This document shows positions 20,588 to 29,925 of a stretch of 64,000 bases of DNA, one piece after another. This DNA is from Vibrio viridaestus (GTDB lineage Bacteria > Pseudomonadota > Gammaproteobacteria > Enterobacterales > Vibrionaceae): contig NZ_RJVQ01000002.1 in assembly GCF_003856525.1 (NCBI RefSeq), positions 558,001 through 622,000 of the forward strand. The letters are read 5' to 3'. A program made the translations under genes and the position numbers. The notes below the pieces were generated by a model. The model saw nothing but the letters and a program-made list of their open reading frames with translations, was not told the DNA's origin and did not search any database. The first letter of the stretch is position 1. The number at the start of each line of letters is the position of its first letter.

Positions 20588-21184
20588 CTAGTTACGCCAA
20601 GTCTTAAGGTATTGTCTGATGAGATTATCGATAAGTGCCTTCCCATCAACATTGGCACCAGCAAAGAATTTATCATCAACACTGAGTAACGTAATGCCGT
20701 GAACACCAGCCCAGAGAACACGACTCGCCGTTAATACTTCTTCTTCAGTATGATCGGGCCCCAGTAGCTTAAGAAGCGTTTCTAGCATACCAGTCATAGT
20801 GCTTATCCGCTCGGTTTGCCATGACGGGAGGTCTTCACCATTCATATTGTGTTCAAAAATGAGTTGCCAGCGGTACGGATGTCTGAGAGCGAAGTTATGG
20901 TAGCAATGTGCGAGTTGAATGAGCGCGTCTTCCGATGATTCGCTAGGGCAAACGACTGACTTAGCTTCGAGAGCAAGTTCATCAAGAGTCTGGGCAACGG
21001 CATGGAGTAAAAGTAGATTGTAACTACCGAAAATATTCACCAGAGTGCTCGGAACATAGCCAATCATGTTGGCGATTTTACGCAGGCTTAACTCGTGATA
21101 GGAGTGGTCTGCCAAAAATTCTTGAACCTTAGTTAACGTTAAATTAATTAACTCTTCTCTAGTGTGATCGTTTCTACGAGCCAT
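20588..21184 (-). CDS. TetR-family regulator with WHG-type C-terminus
   Basis: 198 residues. The N-terminal helix-turn-helix (ELSLRKIANMIGYVPSTLVN, about 33-52) is followed by an effector domain containing WAGVHGITLL, typical of the WHG group. Immediately upstream of the MFS-acyltransferase gene on the same strand, so it probably represses that operon. An 11-bp palindrome before its start is the likely operator. Confidence 0.88.
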   Translation of the reverse strand: MARRNDHTREELINLTLTKVQEFLADHSYHELSLRKIANMIGYVPSTLVNIFGSYNLLLLHAVAQTLDELALEAKSVVCPSESSEDALIQLAHCYHNFALRHPYRWQLIFEHNMNGEDLPSWQTERISTMTGMLETLLKLLGPDHTEEEVLTASRVLWAGVHGITLLSVDDKFFAGANVDGKALIDNLIRQYLKTWRN

Positions 21185-21201
21185 TTCACCGTGCCATTAT
21201 C

Positions 21202-21212
21202 GAACAATGTTC
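21202..21212. promoter_or_regulatory. Likely TetR operator
   Basis: Perfect palindrome GAACA-A-TGTTC, 17 bases before the TetR start. A half site (GAACAATGG) recurs near 18621. Assignment to this regulator is inference from position. Confidence 0.5.
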
Positions 21213-21353
21213 AATATGATAGAAAAGCGTCATTCTATCGTCAATGTCTTATTCTGCAATATTCTGATACATGTTTAATGTGCTGACTAGATTGAATGTC
21301 GAAAACAAATCGCTATGATGATAGTGTCATTTTCGATCTAATTAAGGAAAAGA

Positions 21354-22217
21354 ATGAAAAGGTTGTTTTCTTATTTTGTTGTACTAATGCTTTCATTCTC
21401 CGTTGTTTCAGTTGCGAACGCGAAGAAGTTAGGCGGCGGTAAGTCTTTTGGCTCTGTTTTTAAAACAGCTCCGGCTCCGAAACAAACGGCAACAAACAAC
21501 ACGACGCTAAACAATAAAGCGACAACTAACAACACTTCAAGCCGTAAAGGTTTGATGGGCGGCTTATTAGGCGGTCTTCTTGCTGGTGGTTTGCTCGCGG
21601 CTTTCTTTGGCGGTGCTTTTGAAGGTATCCAGTTTATGGATATCCTGATTCTTGGCTTGATTGCTTTCTTTATCTTCAAGCTAATGAGAGGCGTACTTGG
21701 TGCGAAACAAGCCAGTATGAATCAGCGAGAGCCTGCGTTTGGCGGCATGAACAGAGAGCCACACTCTCAGCCAAACATGCATAATTTCGAGCAGCCTGCT
21801 GCCTCTGGTGGCTTCGGTACGCATGCCCAAAGCGATGTGCCTCATAACTACCCACCGGGATTTGATAGAGCTGCGTTTACTGAGGGTGCGCGTGAACACT
21901 ATCGTACTCTTCAAGGCGCATGGAACTATAACGAACTTGAAACGATTCGTGAGTACGTGTCAGAAAGTTTATTTGAAGATTTGAAAGCGGAACGAGCAAA
22001 ACTCGAAGGCGAACAGCATACGGATGTGATGTATGTTGATGCAGAAATCGTTCGAGCGGACTATGATCAAAACCGAGCGCAATTAAGTCTTCAGTTCAGC
22101 GGTCGCTACCGTGATGCTGTCGAAGGTGTCGAGGAAGACATCGAAGATATCTGGCATCTAGAACGTGATTTAACAGTACCAAATGCACCTTGGTTGGTTA
22201 TTGGTATCCAAGGCTAA
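21354..22217 (+). CDS. Tim44-like domain protein
   Basis: 287 residues with an N-terminal signal segment (MKRLFSYFVVLMLSFSVVSV), an Asn/Thr-rich linker (about 40-62), a glycine-rich membrane segment (GLMGGLLGGLLAGGLLAAFF) and a second hydrophobic stretch, then a soluble C-terminal Tim44-like domain (about 170-287, with ADYDQNRAQLSLQFSGRYRD). Bacterial members are common but their role is not settled. AAGGAAAAGA precedes the ATG. Monocistronic with a strong terminator. Confidence 0.88.
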   Translation: MKRLFSYFVVLMLSFSVVSVANAKKLGGGKSFGSVFKTAPAPKQTATNNTTLNNKATTNNTSSRKGLMGGLLGGLLAGGLLAAFFGGAFEGIQFMDILILGLIAFFIFKLMRGVLGAKQASMNQREPAFGGMNREPHSQPNMHNFEQPAASGGFGTHAQSDVPHNYPPGFDRAAFTEGAREHYRTLQGAWNYNELETIREYVSESLFEDLKAERAKLEGEQHTDVMYVDAEIVRADYDQNRAQLSLQFSGRYRDAVEGVEEDIEDIWHLERDLTVPNAPWLVIGIQG

Positions 22218-22249
22218 TAAAATAGAAAGTAAGTAGATAATGTAATCAT

Positions 22250-22277
22250 GCCTGAGCCCCAAAGCTCAGGCTTTTTT
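22250..22277 (+). terminator. Rho-independent terminator of the Tim44-like gene
   Basis: 7-bp GC-rich stem GCCTGAG/CTCAGGC with an 8-nt loop, followed by six Ts. It overlaps the end of the convergent LysR gene. Confidence 0.93.
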
Positions 22278-23169
22278 ATTCAATCTTGAGGTTCTCAAGA
22301 ATATAGTCAATGAGTAATCTCACTCTGAGAGGCATGTTGACGCGATCTTTATACATCATAAATAGTCGTCTAGGCTTACTTTTCCAATCGGGTAAAACAC
22401 GTTTCATTACACCTGCATCGCATTGTTGCTGGACATAGTAATCAGGAATATAGCCAATACCAAAACCTCTGCTAATAGCATTCGATATAATTTGGATATC
22501 ATTACTTTCTATTCGAATCTCTGAAGATGGCTGAAAGTCACAGACGTCGCCACTTGCTTCGTTGACCAATTCCCAAATTGCCATCGGGCGGCTAATGCAA
22601 CATGGATATTGATGTAAATCTTCTGGAGTGCGGATATTTTGGGTATCTAAATCAGGTGAGCTACACAGTACAAAATGGATATCGAGTAATGGCCGCGAGA
22701 TCCAGTTCGTCAGGATAGGTCTACCAACGCGAAAGGCGATATCAATACCCTCGGATTCGATATCAATCAATTCACTGGAGATCTGAATATCAATCTGGAT
22801 ATCAGGATAGAGCTCCATAAAATCGAACAACATTTCTCTTAAGTATTGGTGACTTGCATTTAAAGGCGCCGTGACTCGTATTTTCCCTCTTGGTGTATGT
22901 TTTTCACCATGTAAGTCTTCATTGATGATAGTGAATTCGTCGAAAAGCTCTTTGTAGCGTTGAAAGTAACGTTCCCCTGTATGAGTTAGTGTTACTCGGT
23001 GTGAGTCTCGATTAAGTAATCGAATCTGCATATCATTTTCTAATTTGTGTATACGGCGGCTCAAAGTCGATAAAGGTATACCCAGTTGCTTCGAAGCGAG
23101 CTTAAAGCTACTGAGCTGAGCGACAGTACAGAAATAGTAAAGATCGTCGATGGAATAGTTAGATTTCAT
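22276..23169 (-). CDS. LysR-family transcriptional regulator
   Basis: 297 residues. Winged helix-turn-helix at 1-60 (SSFKLASKQLGIPLSTLSRR), then the substrate-binding-like effector domain with GKIRVTAPL and GIDIAFRVGR. Divergent from an EamA exporter gene with 93 bases between starts, the usual arrangement for a regulator and its target. Confidence 0.92.
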   Translation of the reverse strand: MKSNYSIDDLYYFCTVAQLSSFKLASKQLGIPLSTLSRRIHKLENDMQIRLLNRDSHRVTLTHTGERYFQRYKELFDEFTIINEDLHGEKHTPRGKIRVTAPLNASHQYLREMLFDFMELYPDIQIDIQISSELIDIESEGIDIAFRVGRPILTNWISRPLLDIHFVLCSSPDLDTQNIRTPEDLHQYPCCISRPMAIWELVNEASGDVCDFQPSSEIRIESNDIQIISNAISRGFGIGYIPDYYVQQQCDAGVMKRVLPDWKSKPRRLFMMYKDRVNMPLRVRLLIDYILENLKIE

Positions 23170-23262
23170 TTTTGGGATTTACAGTCTTATTCTTGCTAGT
23201 TTATCTATATTTTGAAATCAATACACTGACTCGAATAAATAATCAAGATTTTAGGAGTCAGT

Positions 23263-24189
23263 ATGACATCTGCATCAAATACAAAAGCTGTGATGCTATT
23301 GATACTATGCGCTTTTTTTTGGGGAAGTTGCTTTCCTGTTGGAAAGGATGTTCTAGGTCAGGTTCACGCTTACACATTGGTTTTCTGGCGCTTTGTCATC
23401 GCCGCAATTTGTTTAATGTTATACATCCGTATTAAGAACATTCAATTTGGCGAGATCAGCACGAATCGATGGGGATGGGTAATCTTGGTCAGTATTGTTG
23501 GTGTTGGTGGATTGAATTTAGGTCTTTTTACTGGCTTAACATTAACCAGTTCAACAAATGGCGCACTCATAATGGCACTAAGTCCTCTAGTGACATCTCT
23601 GATTGCGTGCTTTTTTCAATTAAGACTCCCCTCGACATCGCAGGTTTTTAGTATCGTAGTTAGCTTAATAGGGGTTGGCTTAGTCATTACGAATGGTCAG
23701 ATTGACATGTTGGCGAGTCTAAAAATTAATCACGGTGATAAGCTAATCTTTTGTGGGATGCTTGCCTGGAGTGCATATACCTATTGTAGCCAAAGCATTA
23801 GCCGTTGGATGCCAGTGATTCCTTACACGTTGATTGGTATGTTAAGTGGAGCCGTTGTGATAGGAGGGCTTTGTCTCTTTGAGCCTGATGTTCACCCATT
23901 ATCAGAGCTACTAACGACGAGTCGTACGGGTATAAGCGAGGTTATCTATATAGGCGTGTTCGGGACTGTTGCTGGTTACCTCTTGTGGCTAAATGGCGTT
24001 CAGGCGTTGGGCGCACCAGTGGCATCGCTGTTCTTTAATTTTGTCCCCGTCTTTTCTGTTCTTACCTCCGTTTTAATGGGACAAACGGTAACGACAGTAC
24101 AAATTCTCGGCATTTCCGTGGTTATCATTGGTCTTCTTATTCCCCGAATGCCTGCTTTGGCTGGTCAGTTAACAAAAAGGGTAGCCTGA
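23263..24189 (+). CDS. EamA/DMT-family transporter
   Basis: 308 residues, ten predicted helices in two EamA repeats (LCAFFWGSCFPVGKD at the start; second repeat begins around residue 160 at LIFCGMLAWSAYTY). Drug/metabolite exporter family; the substrate is not readable. AGGAG at 23253-23257 precedes the ATG. Probably controlled by the divergent LysR protein. Confidence 0.9.
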   Translation: MTSASNTKAVMLLILCAFFWGSCFPVGKDVLGQVHAYTLVFWRFVIAAICLMLYIRIKNIQFGEISTNRWGWVILVSIVGVGGLNLGLFTGLTLTSSTNGALIMALSPLVTSLIACFFQLRLPSTSQVFSIVVSLIGVGLVITNGQIDMLASLKINHGDKLIFCGMLAWSAYTYCSQSISRWMPVIPYTLIGMLSGAVVIGGLCLFEPDVHPLSELLTTSRTGISEVIYIGVFGTVAGYLLWLNGVQALGAPVASLFFNFVPVFSVLTSVLMGQTVTTVQILGISVVIIGLLIPRMPALAGQLTKRVA

Positions 24190-24200
24190 TTGGAGAAAAT

Positions 24201-24230
24201 CGTCCTCTTTACTCTAGAGAAAAGAGGACG
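24201..24230. terminator. Bidirectional terminator
   Basis: 10-bp perfect stem CGTCCTCTTT/AAAGAGGACG between two convergent genes (EamA exporter and the PLP enzyme), with short A/T runs on both sides. Confidence 0.8.
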
Positions 24231-24236
24231 AAAATA

Positions 24237-25307
24237 TTATTCGAGACCACTTCCTGTGGTATCAAACGTCATCAGTCTATCTAACGTTGAGGAAATATCG
24301 CCGATAGTCGTATTGACCCAGTTGTCGTTATAATACGTATCGAGATAACGTTCTCCACTGTCGCATAGCAAAGTAACAATTGAGCCTGTTTTATGTTGGC
24401 GTTGCATCTCTTGGGCGATTAATAACGATGCGTAAACATTGGTTCCTGTTGATGCACCGACTTTCTTACCAAGTTTTGATTCCAACCAGCGAATAGTTGC
24501 AATGCTTTCCACATCCGCAATTTTCTTAATACTGTCGATTACGCCAGGCATAAAGCTGGGCTCAACGCGTGGGCGGCCAATACCCTCAATGCGGCTTCCG
24601 GCAGTATCAGTCAGAGTCGTATTACCTGTCATATAGGCATCATAAAAAACAGAATTTTCGCAGTCAGCAACACACAGCTGCGTAGCGTAGCCTTTATAAC
24701 GAACATAGCGTCCAATAGTTGCGGATGTGCCACCTGTACCAGCACTCATCACAATCCAATCTGGTTCAGGATGAGGCTCATAGCGCATTTGATGGAAAAT
24801 ACTTTCAGCAATATTACTGTTTCCGCGCCAGTCGGTCGCGCGCTCAGCGTAGGTAAACTGATCCATGTAATGGCCGTTAAGCTGTTTTGCTAACTCCTGA
24901 GAAGCGTCATAAATTTCACACGAGCGATCTACAAAATGTGGAATTCCACCGAAGAACTTGATTTGTTCTATTTTCTTTTTCGCCGTAGAACGAGGCATGA
25001 CTGCATAAAAAGGGAGACCAAGAAGCTGTGCAAAGTAAGCTTCAGAAATGGCGGTGCTACCAGAAGAGGCTTCGATAACCGGAGTTTCAGGACCAATCCA
25101 ACCATTGCTAATACCATAAAGAAAAAGTGAGCGCGCAAGACGGTGCTTCAAAGAACCGGTGGGATGTGTACTTTCATCCTTTAAGTATATATCGATTCCG
25201 CGTAATGCAGGTATGCGCAGTTTGATAAGATGAGTATCCGCTGAGCGTTGCTGATCGGCTTCTAGTATGCCTATGGCGTCCTTGATCCATAAGTGGTCAT
25301 ATTTCAT
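24237..25307 (-). CDS. PLP-dependent cysteine synthase-family enzyme (Cds1-like)
   Basis: 356-residue fold-type-II PLP enzyme. Schiff-base lysine in PTGSLKHRLA (about residue 54), substrate loop EASSGSTAIS, and PLP-phosphate loop SAGTGGTSATIG. The sequence resembles the Cds1 type of L-cysteine desulfhydrase more than CysK/CysM (long N-terminus, KDESTHPTGSLKHR). A divergent Lrp/AsnC regulator of the cysteine-sensing kind supports cysteine breakdown to sulfide, pyruvate and ammonia. The exact reaction is inference. Confidence 0.8.
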   Translation of the reverse strand: MKYDHLWIKDAIGILEADQQRSADTHLIKLRIPALRGIDIYLKDESTHPTGSLKHRLARSLFLYGISNGWIGPETPVIEASSGSTAISEAYFAQLLGLPFYAVMPRSTAKKKIEQIKFFGGIPHFVDRSCEIYDASQELAKQLNGHYMDQFTYAERATDWRGNSNIAESIFHQMRYEPHPEPDWIVMSAGTGGTSATIGRYVRYKGYATQLCVADCENSVFYDAYMTGNTTLTDTAGSRIEGIGRPRVEPSFMPGVIDSIKKIADVESIATIRWLESKLGKKVGASTGTNVYASLLIAQEMQRQHKTGSIVTLLCDSGERYLDTYYNDNWVNTTIGDISSTLDRLMTFDTTGSGLE

Positions 25308-25423
25308 CGAGTTTCTCTCCTGATTTGATTGTATTTAGCTTACGGTGAGAGAAAGAGAAAAACTTTGCCATTATTTCTATAAATACACTATATTGGAGAA
25401 AATATTTCTATAAAAGTAAGTTT

Positions 25424-25882
25424 ATGAATATTGATAATGTAGATAAGCAGATATTGCGATTGATTCAACGTGATGGAAACATCTCTCTCAGCGAACTGGC
25501 TGAGGCGGTAAATTTAACAACAACCCCCTGTTGGAAGCGTCTCAAAAAATTGGAAGATGAAGGCGTCATCAAGAAGAGGGTAGCACTGCTCGAACCGGAT
25601 TCGATTGGCTTATCTTTTACGGCGTTTGTGATGTTAAAAACCAGTGACCACTCGCATCAGTGGTATCAACATTTTGTTGATACGGTTGCTGATTACCCGG
25701 AGGTGATGGAGTTCTATCGCATGGCTGGCGAATACGATTACATGTTGAGAGTGTTGGTGAAAGACATGAAAAGCTTTGACCAGTTTTATAAAAAATTGGT
25801 CAATAGCGTAAAAGGGCTCAGCGATGTAACGTCAACATTCGCAATGGAATCATTGAAGTACACGACTGAACTCCCTTTGTAA
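25424..25882 (+). CDS. Lrp/AsnC-family regulator, DecR-like
   Basis: 152 residues. N-terminal helix-turn-helix ([20 protein letters not shown]) and a C-terminal RAM ligand domain. The [14 protein letters not shown] segment and overall length fit the DecR/YbaO branch that answers to cysteine. Divergent from the Cds1-like gene with 116 bases between starts, so it is probably its activator. Confidence 0.87.
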   Translation: MNIDNVDKQILRLIQRDGNISLSELAEAVNLTTTPCWKRLKKLEDEGVIKKRVALLEPDSIGLSFTAFVMLKTSDHSHQWYQHFVDTVADYPEVMEFYRMAGEYDYMLRVLVKDMKSFDQFYKKLVNSVKGLSDVTSTFAMESLKYTTELPL

Positions 25883-25885
25883 GTA

Positions 25886-25999
25886 TTAGCCGAAAATAAA
25901 AGCAACAGCGAATATAACCACCATGAAAATCGCGACTAATTTAAGCAGCGGGCCGATTTCATTGGTGCCCCCTTTAGGTGGTTGATTGCAACATCCCAT
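25886..25999 (-). CDS. 37-residue membrane protein
   Basis: Short gene convergent with the Lrp gene, 3 bases from its stop. The start ATG at 25999 has a near-perfect ribosome site (GAGGAGGA, 26002-26009). The product begins with a Cys-Cys pair (MGCCNQPPKGG), then a charged/polar stretch, then one membrane helix (LLKLVAIFMVVIFAVAFIF). The strong start signal and clean helix argue it is translated. Function unknown. Confidence 0.7.
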   Translation of the reverse strand: MGCCNQPPKGGTNEIGPLLKLVAIFMVVIFAVAFIFG

Positions 26000-26075
26000 A
26001 TGTCCTCCTCGCTTGGTTTGGGTGACATGATAGACTGTAAACCTTTACCCTAGGGGAAAGTAAACCCCTGGGTGG

Positions 26076-26936
26076 TTAATTTTTGTACCGCATTACACCT
26101 TCTTGCACTGCGCTCGCTACAAGGACGCCTTGTTGATTGTAGATTTCACCGCGAACTAAACCACGGGTGTTGCTTGCCGTAGGGCTTTCAATGGCAAACA
26201 GCAACCACTCATCCATTTTAAACGGGCGGTGAAACCAGATTGAGTGATCGATCGTTGCGACCTGAAAATTAGGGGTCATGAGGGAAACACCATGTGGATG
26301 CAGTGCCGTGGTTAAAAATCCCCAGTCTGATGCATAACCAAGAAGATATTGATGTATCAATTGGTTGTCAGGAAGCTCTCCGGTCGCTTTAATCCAAAGA
26401 TATTGCTTGGCTTCTGTTTTCTCAGGTTTAATCGGATTGACAACGTTAACCGGCCGTACTTCGATGGCCTTTTCCTGAGTAAAGCTTTCAGCAAATTTTT
26501 TCGGCAAAAGGTGAGCTACGCTTTCGATCAATTCTCTCTCTGAACTGTAGTTTTCAGGTCCTGGAATATTAGGCATCGTGTTCTGATGCTCAAATCCTGG
26601 CGTATCACCGTGGTAAGACGCGGTTAAATAAAAGATCGGACGCCCATTTTGAATTGCTTTCACCCGACGAGTACTAAAACTGCGGCCATCTCTGAGTTTA
26701 TCGACATCATAGATGATCGGTTTTTCTGGATCGCCGGGATACAGAAAGTAGCAGTGCATGGAATGAACGGTTCTATCCTCTGGAACGGTGTAGCGTGATG
26801 CAGACAACGCCTGACCAATGACTTGACCACCAAAGACCTGAGGAAGTCCGATATGTTCGCTGTTACCTCGAAATAAGTTCTCTTCTAATTTCTCTAGGGT
26901 TAACAGCTCAAGTAAATTATTGAGTGCCTGACTCAT
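26076..26936 (-). CDS. tesB: Acyl-CoA thioesterase II TesB
   Basis: Double-hotdog thioesterase, 286 residues when started at the ATG at 26936 (GAGAGG upstream), the E. coli length. Seen: [13 protein letters not shown], the HSMHCYFL strand, GRSFSTRRV, and the catalytic Asp region [11 protein letters not shown]. Hydrolyses fatty acyl-CoAs. Its closeness to atl and ffs mirrors the order in enteric bacteria. Confidence 0.94.
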   Translation of the reverse strand: MSQALNNLLELLTLEKLEENLFRGNSEHIGLPQVFGGQVIGQALSASRYTVPEDRTVHSMHCYFLYPGDPEKPIIYDVDKLRDGRSFSTRRVKAIQNGRPIFYLTASYHGDTPGFEHQNTMPNIPGPENYSSERELIESVAHLLPKKFAESFTQEKAIEVRPVNVVNPIKPEKTEAKQYLWIKATGELPDNQLIHQYLLGYASDWGFLTTALHPHGVSLMTPNFQVATIDHSIWFHRPFKMDEWLLFAIESPTASNTRGLVRGEIYNQQGVLVASAVQEGVMRYKN

Positions 26937-27054
26937 AGTGCCTCTCTTTTTTGCTGAAGAGCGCAAATAACAATCCCTCTATCAAACTGCTGCTACCAAT
27001 AAAAATCAAGTATAAAAGAGGAATTTGGCATTTAATTGTCGAACTGTTGAGCGA

Positions 27055-27384
27055 CTAGGGTTCCCATCGATACTGACGTAAAGAGACTTTACCCGACGAT
27101 GAAACAGCAATGCCGTCGTTAATAAGTTCTTGATATTGTCTCTGGTAATCAGAACCTTGTAGAGAAATTTTACCCTGGCTGTTGATGACTCTAAACCAAG
27201 GAAGCTTAGAATCTGTCGGCAGCCCACTGAGTGCCTTTCCTACGTGACGAGCATAGCCCGGATAACCCGCAATTCTAGCGACATCACCATAGGTCGATAC
27301 CTTACCTGAGGGGATCGCGTAAACGACGGTAAAAACCGACTCTAAGAATTTCTGTTTTAAAAGCGCTTTTGTTGTACTTTGCAT
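27055..27384 (-). CDS. atl: Alkyltransferase-like protein (ATL, MGMT fold)
   Basis: 109 residues with the DNA-binding fold of O6-alkylguanine transferases (GKVSTYGDVARIAGYPGYAR). Where true transferases have PCHRV this protein has PWFRV, so the alkyl-accepting cysteine is replaced by Trp. Such ATL proteins flip out O6-alkylguanine and flag it for nucleotide excision repair. Confidence 0.92.
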   Translation of the reverse strand: MQSTTKALLKQKFLESVFTVVYAIPSGKVSTYGDVARIAGYPGYARHVGKALSGLPTDSKLPWFRVINSQGKISLQGSDYQRQYQELINDGIAVSSSGKVSLRQYRWEP

Positions 27385-27533
27385 AGATATTTAAAATTAA
27401 AAAATTAGAAACATAATATTGTTAGAATTATGAGTTGTTATGCAACATTCATCAGCTGAAACTTGGACACTTGGTCAAATAGTAGTGTATTATTGTCCGA
27501 ATTTATTAATAAAAATAATATAATCTCAACGTC

Positions 27534-29582
27534 ATGATAAAAGCCATCCTGGCTGTAGTAGGGTATTTATGGCTTACGCTCTTTTGTACTGTAGTGCATG
27601 CGAGTGAAGATACCTCTGCACCAAAGACTTATTCTGTGGCAATTGAAGCGGACGACGTAACAACGCGTGTGCTATTTAATGCTGCTGCTTATCATTTTGA
27701 CTTCAATGTCAAATATGTAACTTATCCGAGTTTTGATGCTATTTTAAAAGCAATCGAAACTGGAAAAGCCGATTTTGCTGCAAATGTGACTTTTACTGAA
27801 AGTCGTGCTGAGCGGTTTGAATTCTCACGCCCAACAAATATTGAGTACACCTACCTTTTTAGCAAAAAAGTAACTCGCTTAAATGAAATTCATACCGTTG
27901 GAATTCCTGAAGGTACCATTTATGGCTCATTGATTCATGACCATTATCCAGATCTAAAGCAAGTAACATATCTCGGTCATGATGAAGCGGTACACCTACT
28001 TAAAACGGGGCAGGTAGATGGTGTTGTGGATGCCATTAACCAGCTTAAACCTATGCTTTTAAAAGGCTTTGAAGCTGAAATACTGAATGACCAAATTCCA
28101 ATAAAACCCGTTTCTATTATTGCGCCAACAGGTAAACATTCGCAAATCCTAAAACAGATCCAAAACTACGCTTTCAGTGCCGATGTACAAAAGTTGTTGA
28201 GTACGTCTATCAAAAAATATCAGTTTGATATCCGTCAGCAAGCACTTCGATTGGCTGTGCGCGAAAGTGGATTGGATATGCAGAAAGTCTATAAAGTAAA
28301 ACTTGAAAACCTCAGTGAATATACGACTTACCATGAAAATGGTGAAGTGGATGGAATTAGCGCAGATGTCGTTTTTCAGGCTTGTAAAATACTCCTGATT
28401 AAATGTGAACTCGTAAGCTCTCCAAGCGAGACTTGGGAAAGTATGTATTCAGATTTATTAAATCAGCGTATTGATATTTTATCTCCCACTATTATTTCGC
28501 AGTCACGTAAAACGAAAATGTATTTCAGCGATCCGTATTACCATCCTGAAGTAGTTTTAGTTAAGCGTGAAGGGTACAAAGATAAAGTCTATGGCAATGT
28601 CTCGGAATTAATTACTGAAAGAATCGGTGTAATTAAAGACGATTTCTATGACACGTTGTTAGGACGAATGCTACCGAATAAAGTGCTATTTCGTTATTCA
28701 ACGCAGGCACAGCAAATTCAAGCGTTACTCGATAATCAGGTGGATTATATTGTCCTTAGCAGAGTAAATTATAATCACCTACTCAGAGAATCAGATCAGG
28801 TTCAGCCACTTGAAGAAGATACGCTCATTGGTAACTTTTATTCATCTGAGGTTTCCGTCGCCTTTCCTAAAAACCGAGTAGGGGCAGAACTAGCGCCACT
28901 ATTTTCTCAGGCAATTCAAATGTTAGATTTGCCAAAGATTATTAACACCTACAATGTGTTACCAGACTGGCGAGCGACGCTTATCGCAGAGAAAAAATTT
29001 AGCCGACAAAGCCTGTGGTTCCTGTTCTTATTACTCTTATTGGTTGTCGGGGTTGCGTATTATTTGCATGTACAGTCGGTTACAGACAACTTAACTAAGC
29101 TAAAAAATCGTCGAGCGTTATACCGCAAATACTCTCGTGGTATATCGTCTAAACATACGGTTGTTTATCTTGATGTGAATCGATTCAAACCGATTAACGA
29201 TACGTTTGGTCACGATATCGGAGATAAGGTTCTTAAAACCTTAGCAGATAAGATTCTACTGAATTGGAAAGGTACTGCTTATCGTATCGGCGGTGATGAG
29301 TTCATTCTCGTCGGAGAAGCTAAAGACGAGGCCTTAAAACGCTCTCTATCTGCATTTGAGCGATTTGTGTTTATCGATTCAGAGCGTAATTTGAGCTTTA
29401 CTGTGACCGTTGCTGTTGGGGTGTCTAATAACCGAAAAGAATACATGGAAATAGAGGACGTGTTACATCATACCGATATTGAAATGTACCGGGCTAAGTA
29501 CAAGTCTCGTGAGTTTAAGTCTTCTGTTGTTCGAACGGAGAGTGCAGAAAAAAAGCCAGTGGCTGAAATAGCAAATGACTAA
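27534..29582 (+). CDS. Two periplasmic sensor domains fused to a diguanylate cyclase
   Basis: 682 residues. Signal peptide at about 1-24 (ends in VVHASED), two SBP-type solute-binding modules in a row (about 30-230 and 240-480, the second with SPTIISQSRKTKMYFSDPYY), a membrane helix at about 487-510, then a GGDEF domain with intact RIGGDEF. No RxxD inhibitory site precedes it. Probably couples an external ligand to cyclic-di-GMP synthesis. The start ATG has no strong ribosome site. Confidence 0.9.
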   Translation: MIKAILAVVGYLWLTLFCTVVHASEDTSAPKTYSVAIEADDVTTRVLFNAAAYHFDFNVKYVTYPSFDAILKAIETGKADFAANVTFTESRAERFEFSRPTNIEYTYLFSKKVTRLNEIHTVGIPEGTIYGSLIHDHYPDLKQVTYLGHDEAVHLLKTGQVDGVVDAINQLKPMLLKGFEAEILNDQIPIKPVSIIAPTGKHSQILKQIQNYAFSADVQKLLSTSIKKYQFDIRQQALRLAVRESGLDMQKVYKVKLENLSEYTTYHENGEVDGISADVVFQACKILLIKCELVSSPSETWESMYSDLLNQRIDILSPTIISQSRKTKMYFSDPYYHPEVVLVKREGYKDKVYGNVSELITERIGVIKDDFYDTLLGRMLPNKVLFRYSTQAQQIQALLDNQVDYIVLSRVNYNHLLRESDQVQPLEEDTLIGNFYSSEVSVAFPKNRVGAELAPLFSQAIQMLDLPKIINTYNVLPDWRATLIAEKKFSRQSLWFLFLLLLLVVGVAYYLHVQSVTDNLTKLKNRRALYRKYSRGISSKHTVVYLDVNRFKPINDTFGHDIGDKVLKTLADKILLNWKGTAYRIGGDEFILVGEAKDEALKRSLSAFERFVFIDSERNLSFTVTVAVGVSNNRKEYMEIEDVLHHTDIEMYRAKYKSREFKSSVVRTESAEKKPVAEIAND

Positions 29583-29638
29583 AGTGGTTAATCAATGGTC
29601 ATTTAGTTCGCCAATAGGGTTTTTTCTGGGATTATGAC

Positions 29639-29667
29639 TTGCAATGAGTGGTTCGATGTTTAATAAT
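29639..29667 (+). promoter_or_regulatory. Promoter of the 4.5S RNA gene
   Basis: TTGCAA (29639-29644) and AATAAT (29662-29667) with a 17-base spacer. Predicted start at about 29674 would give a 5' leader of about 30 nt, in line with the processed precursor known for 4.5S RNA. Confidence 0.6.
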
Positions 29668-29705
29668 CACACCGCTTTTGACGAGAGTCGAAAAAAAGAA
29701 TCAAT

Positions 29706-29809
29706 GGGGGCTCTGGTCCTCCCGCAACACTAGTTTGTTAACCTGGTCAGGTCCGGAAGGAAGCAGCCACAGCAGATGACGTGTGTGCCGGGATGTGGCT
29801 GGGGCCTCC
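29706..29809 (+). ncRNA. ffs: 4.5S signal recognition particle RNA
   Basis: Recognised by the hallmark apical region GGTCAGGTCCGGAAGGAAGC (29745-29764) and the returning arm with GTGTGCCGGGATGT. The ends pair (GGGGG at 29706 with CCTCC near 29805). It binds Ffh for membrane targeting of proteins. Mature ends are set by the pairing and could be off by a few bases. Confidence 0.96.
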
Positions 29810-29817
29810 GCCCATTT

Positions 29818-29860
29818 GACCTTTGCAATATATGTTCGCATAAATTGCAAAGGTCTTCTC
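29818..29860 (+). terminator. Rho-independent terminator of ffs
   Basis: 12-bp perfect stem GACCTTTGCAAT (29818-29829) / ATTGCAAAGGTC (29844-29855), then a T-rich run. The accessory region begins right after it. Confidence 0.9.
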
Positions 29861-29925
29861 ATATTTGCAGAATAAGTCAGCATAGACTACATTTTGTTGT
29901 AGGTTTACAACAAAGTTATAACGCT

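Noticed and set aside
29776-29925. Open frame running from ffs into tnsA
   Set aside because: The first part is in the 4.5S RNA and its terminator; the real tnsA start is the ATG at 29926.
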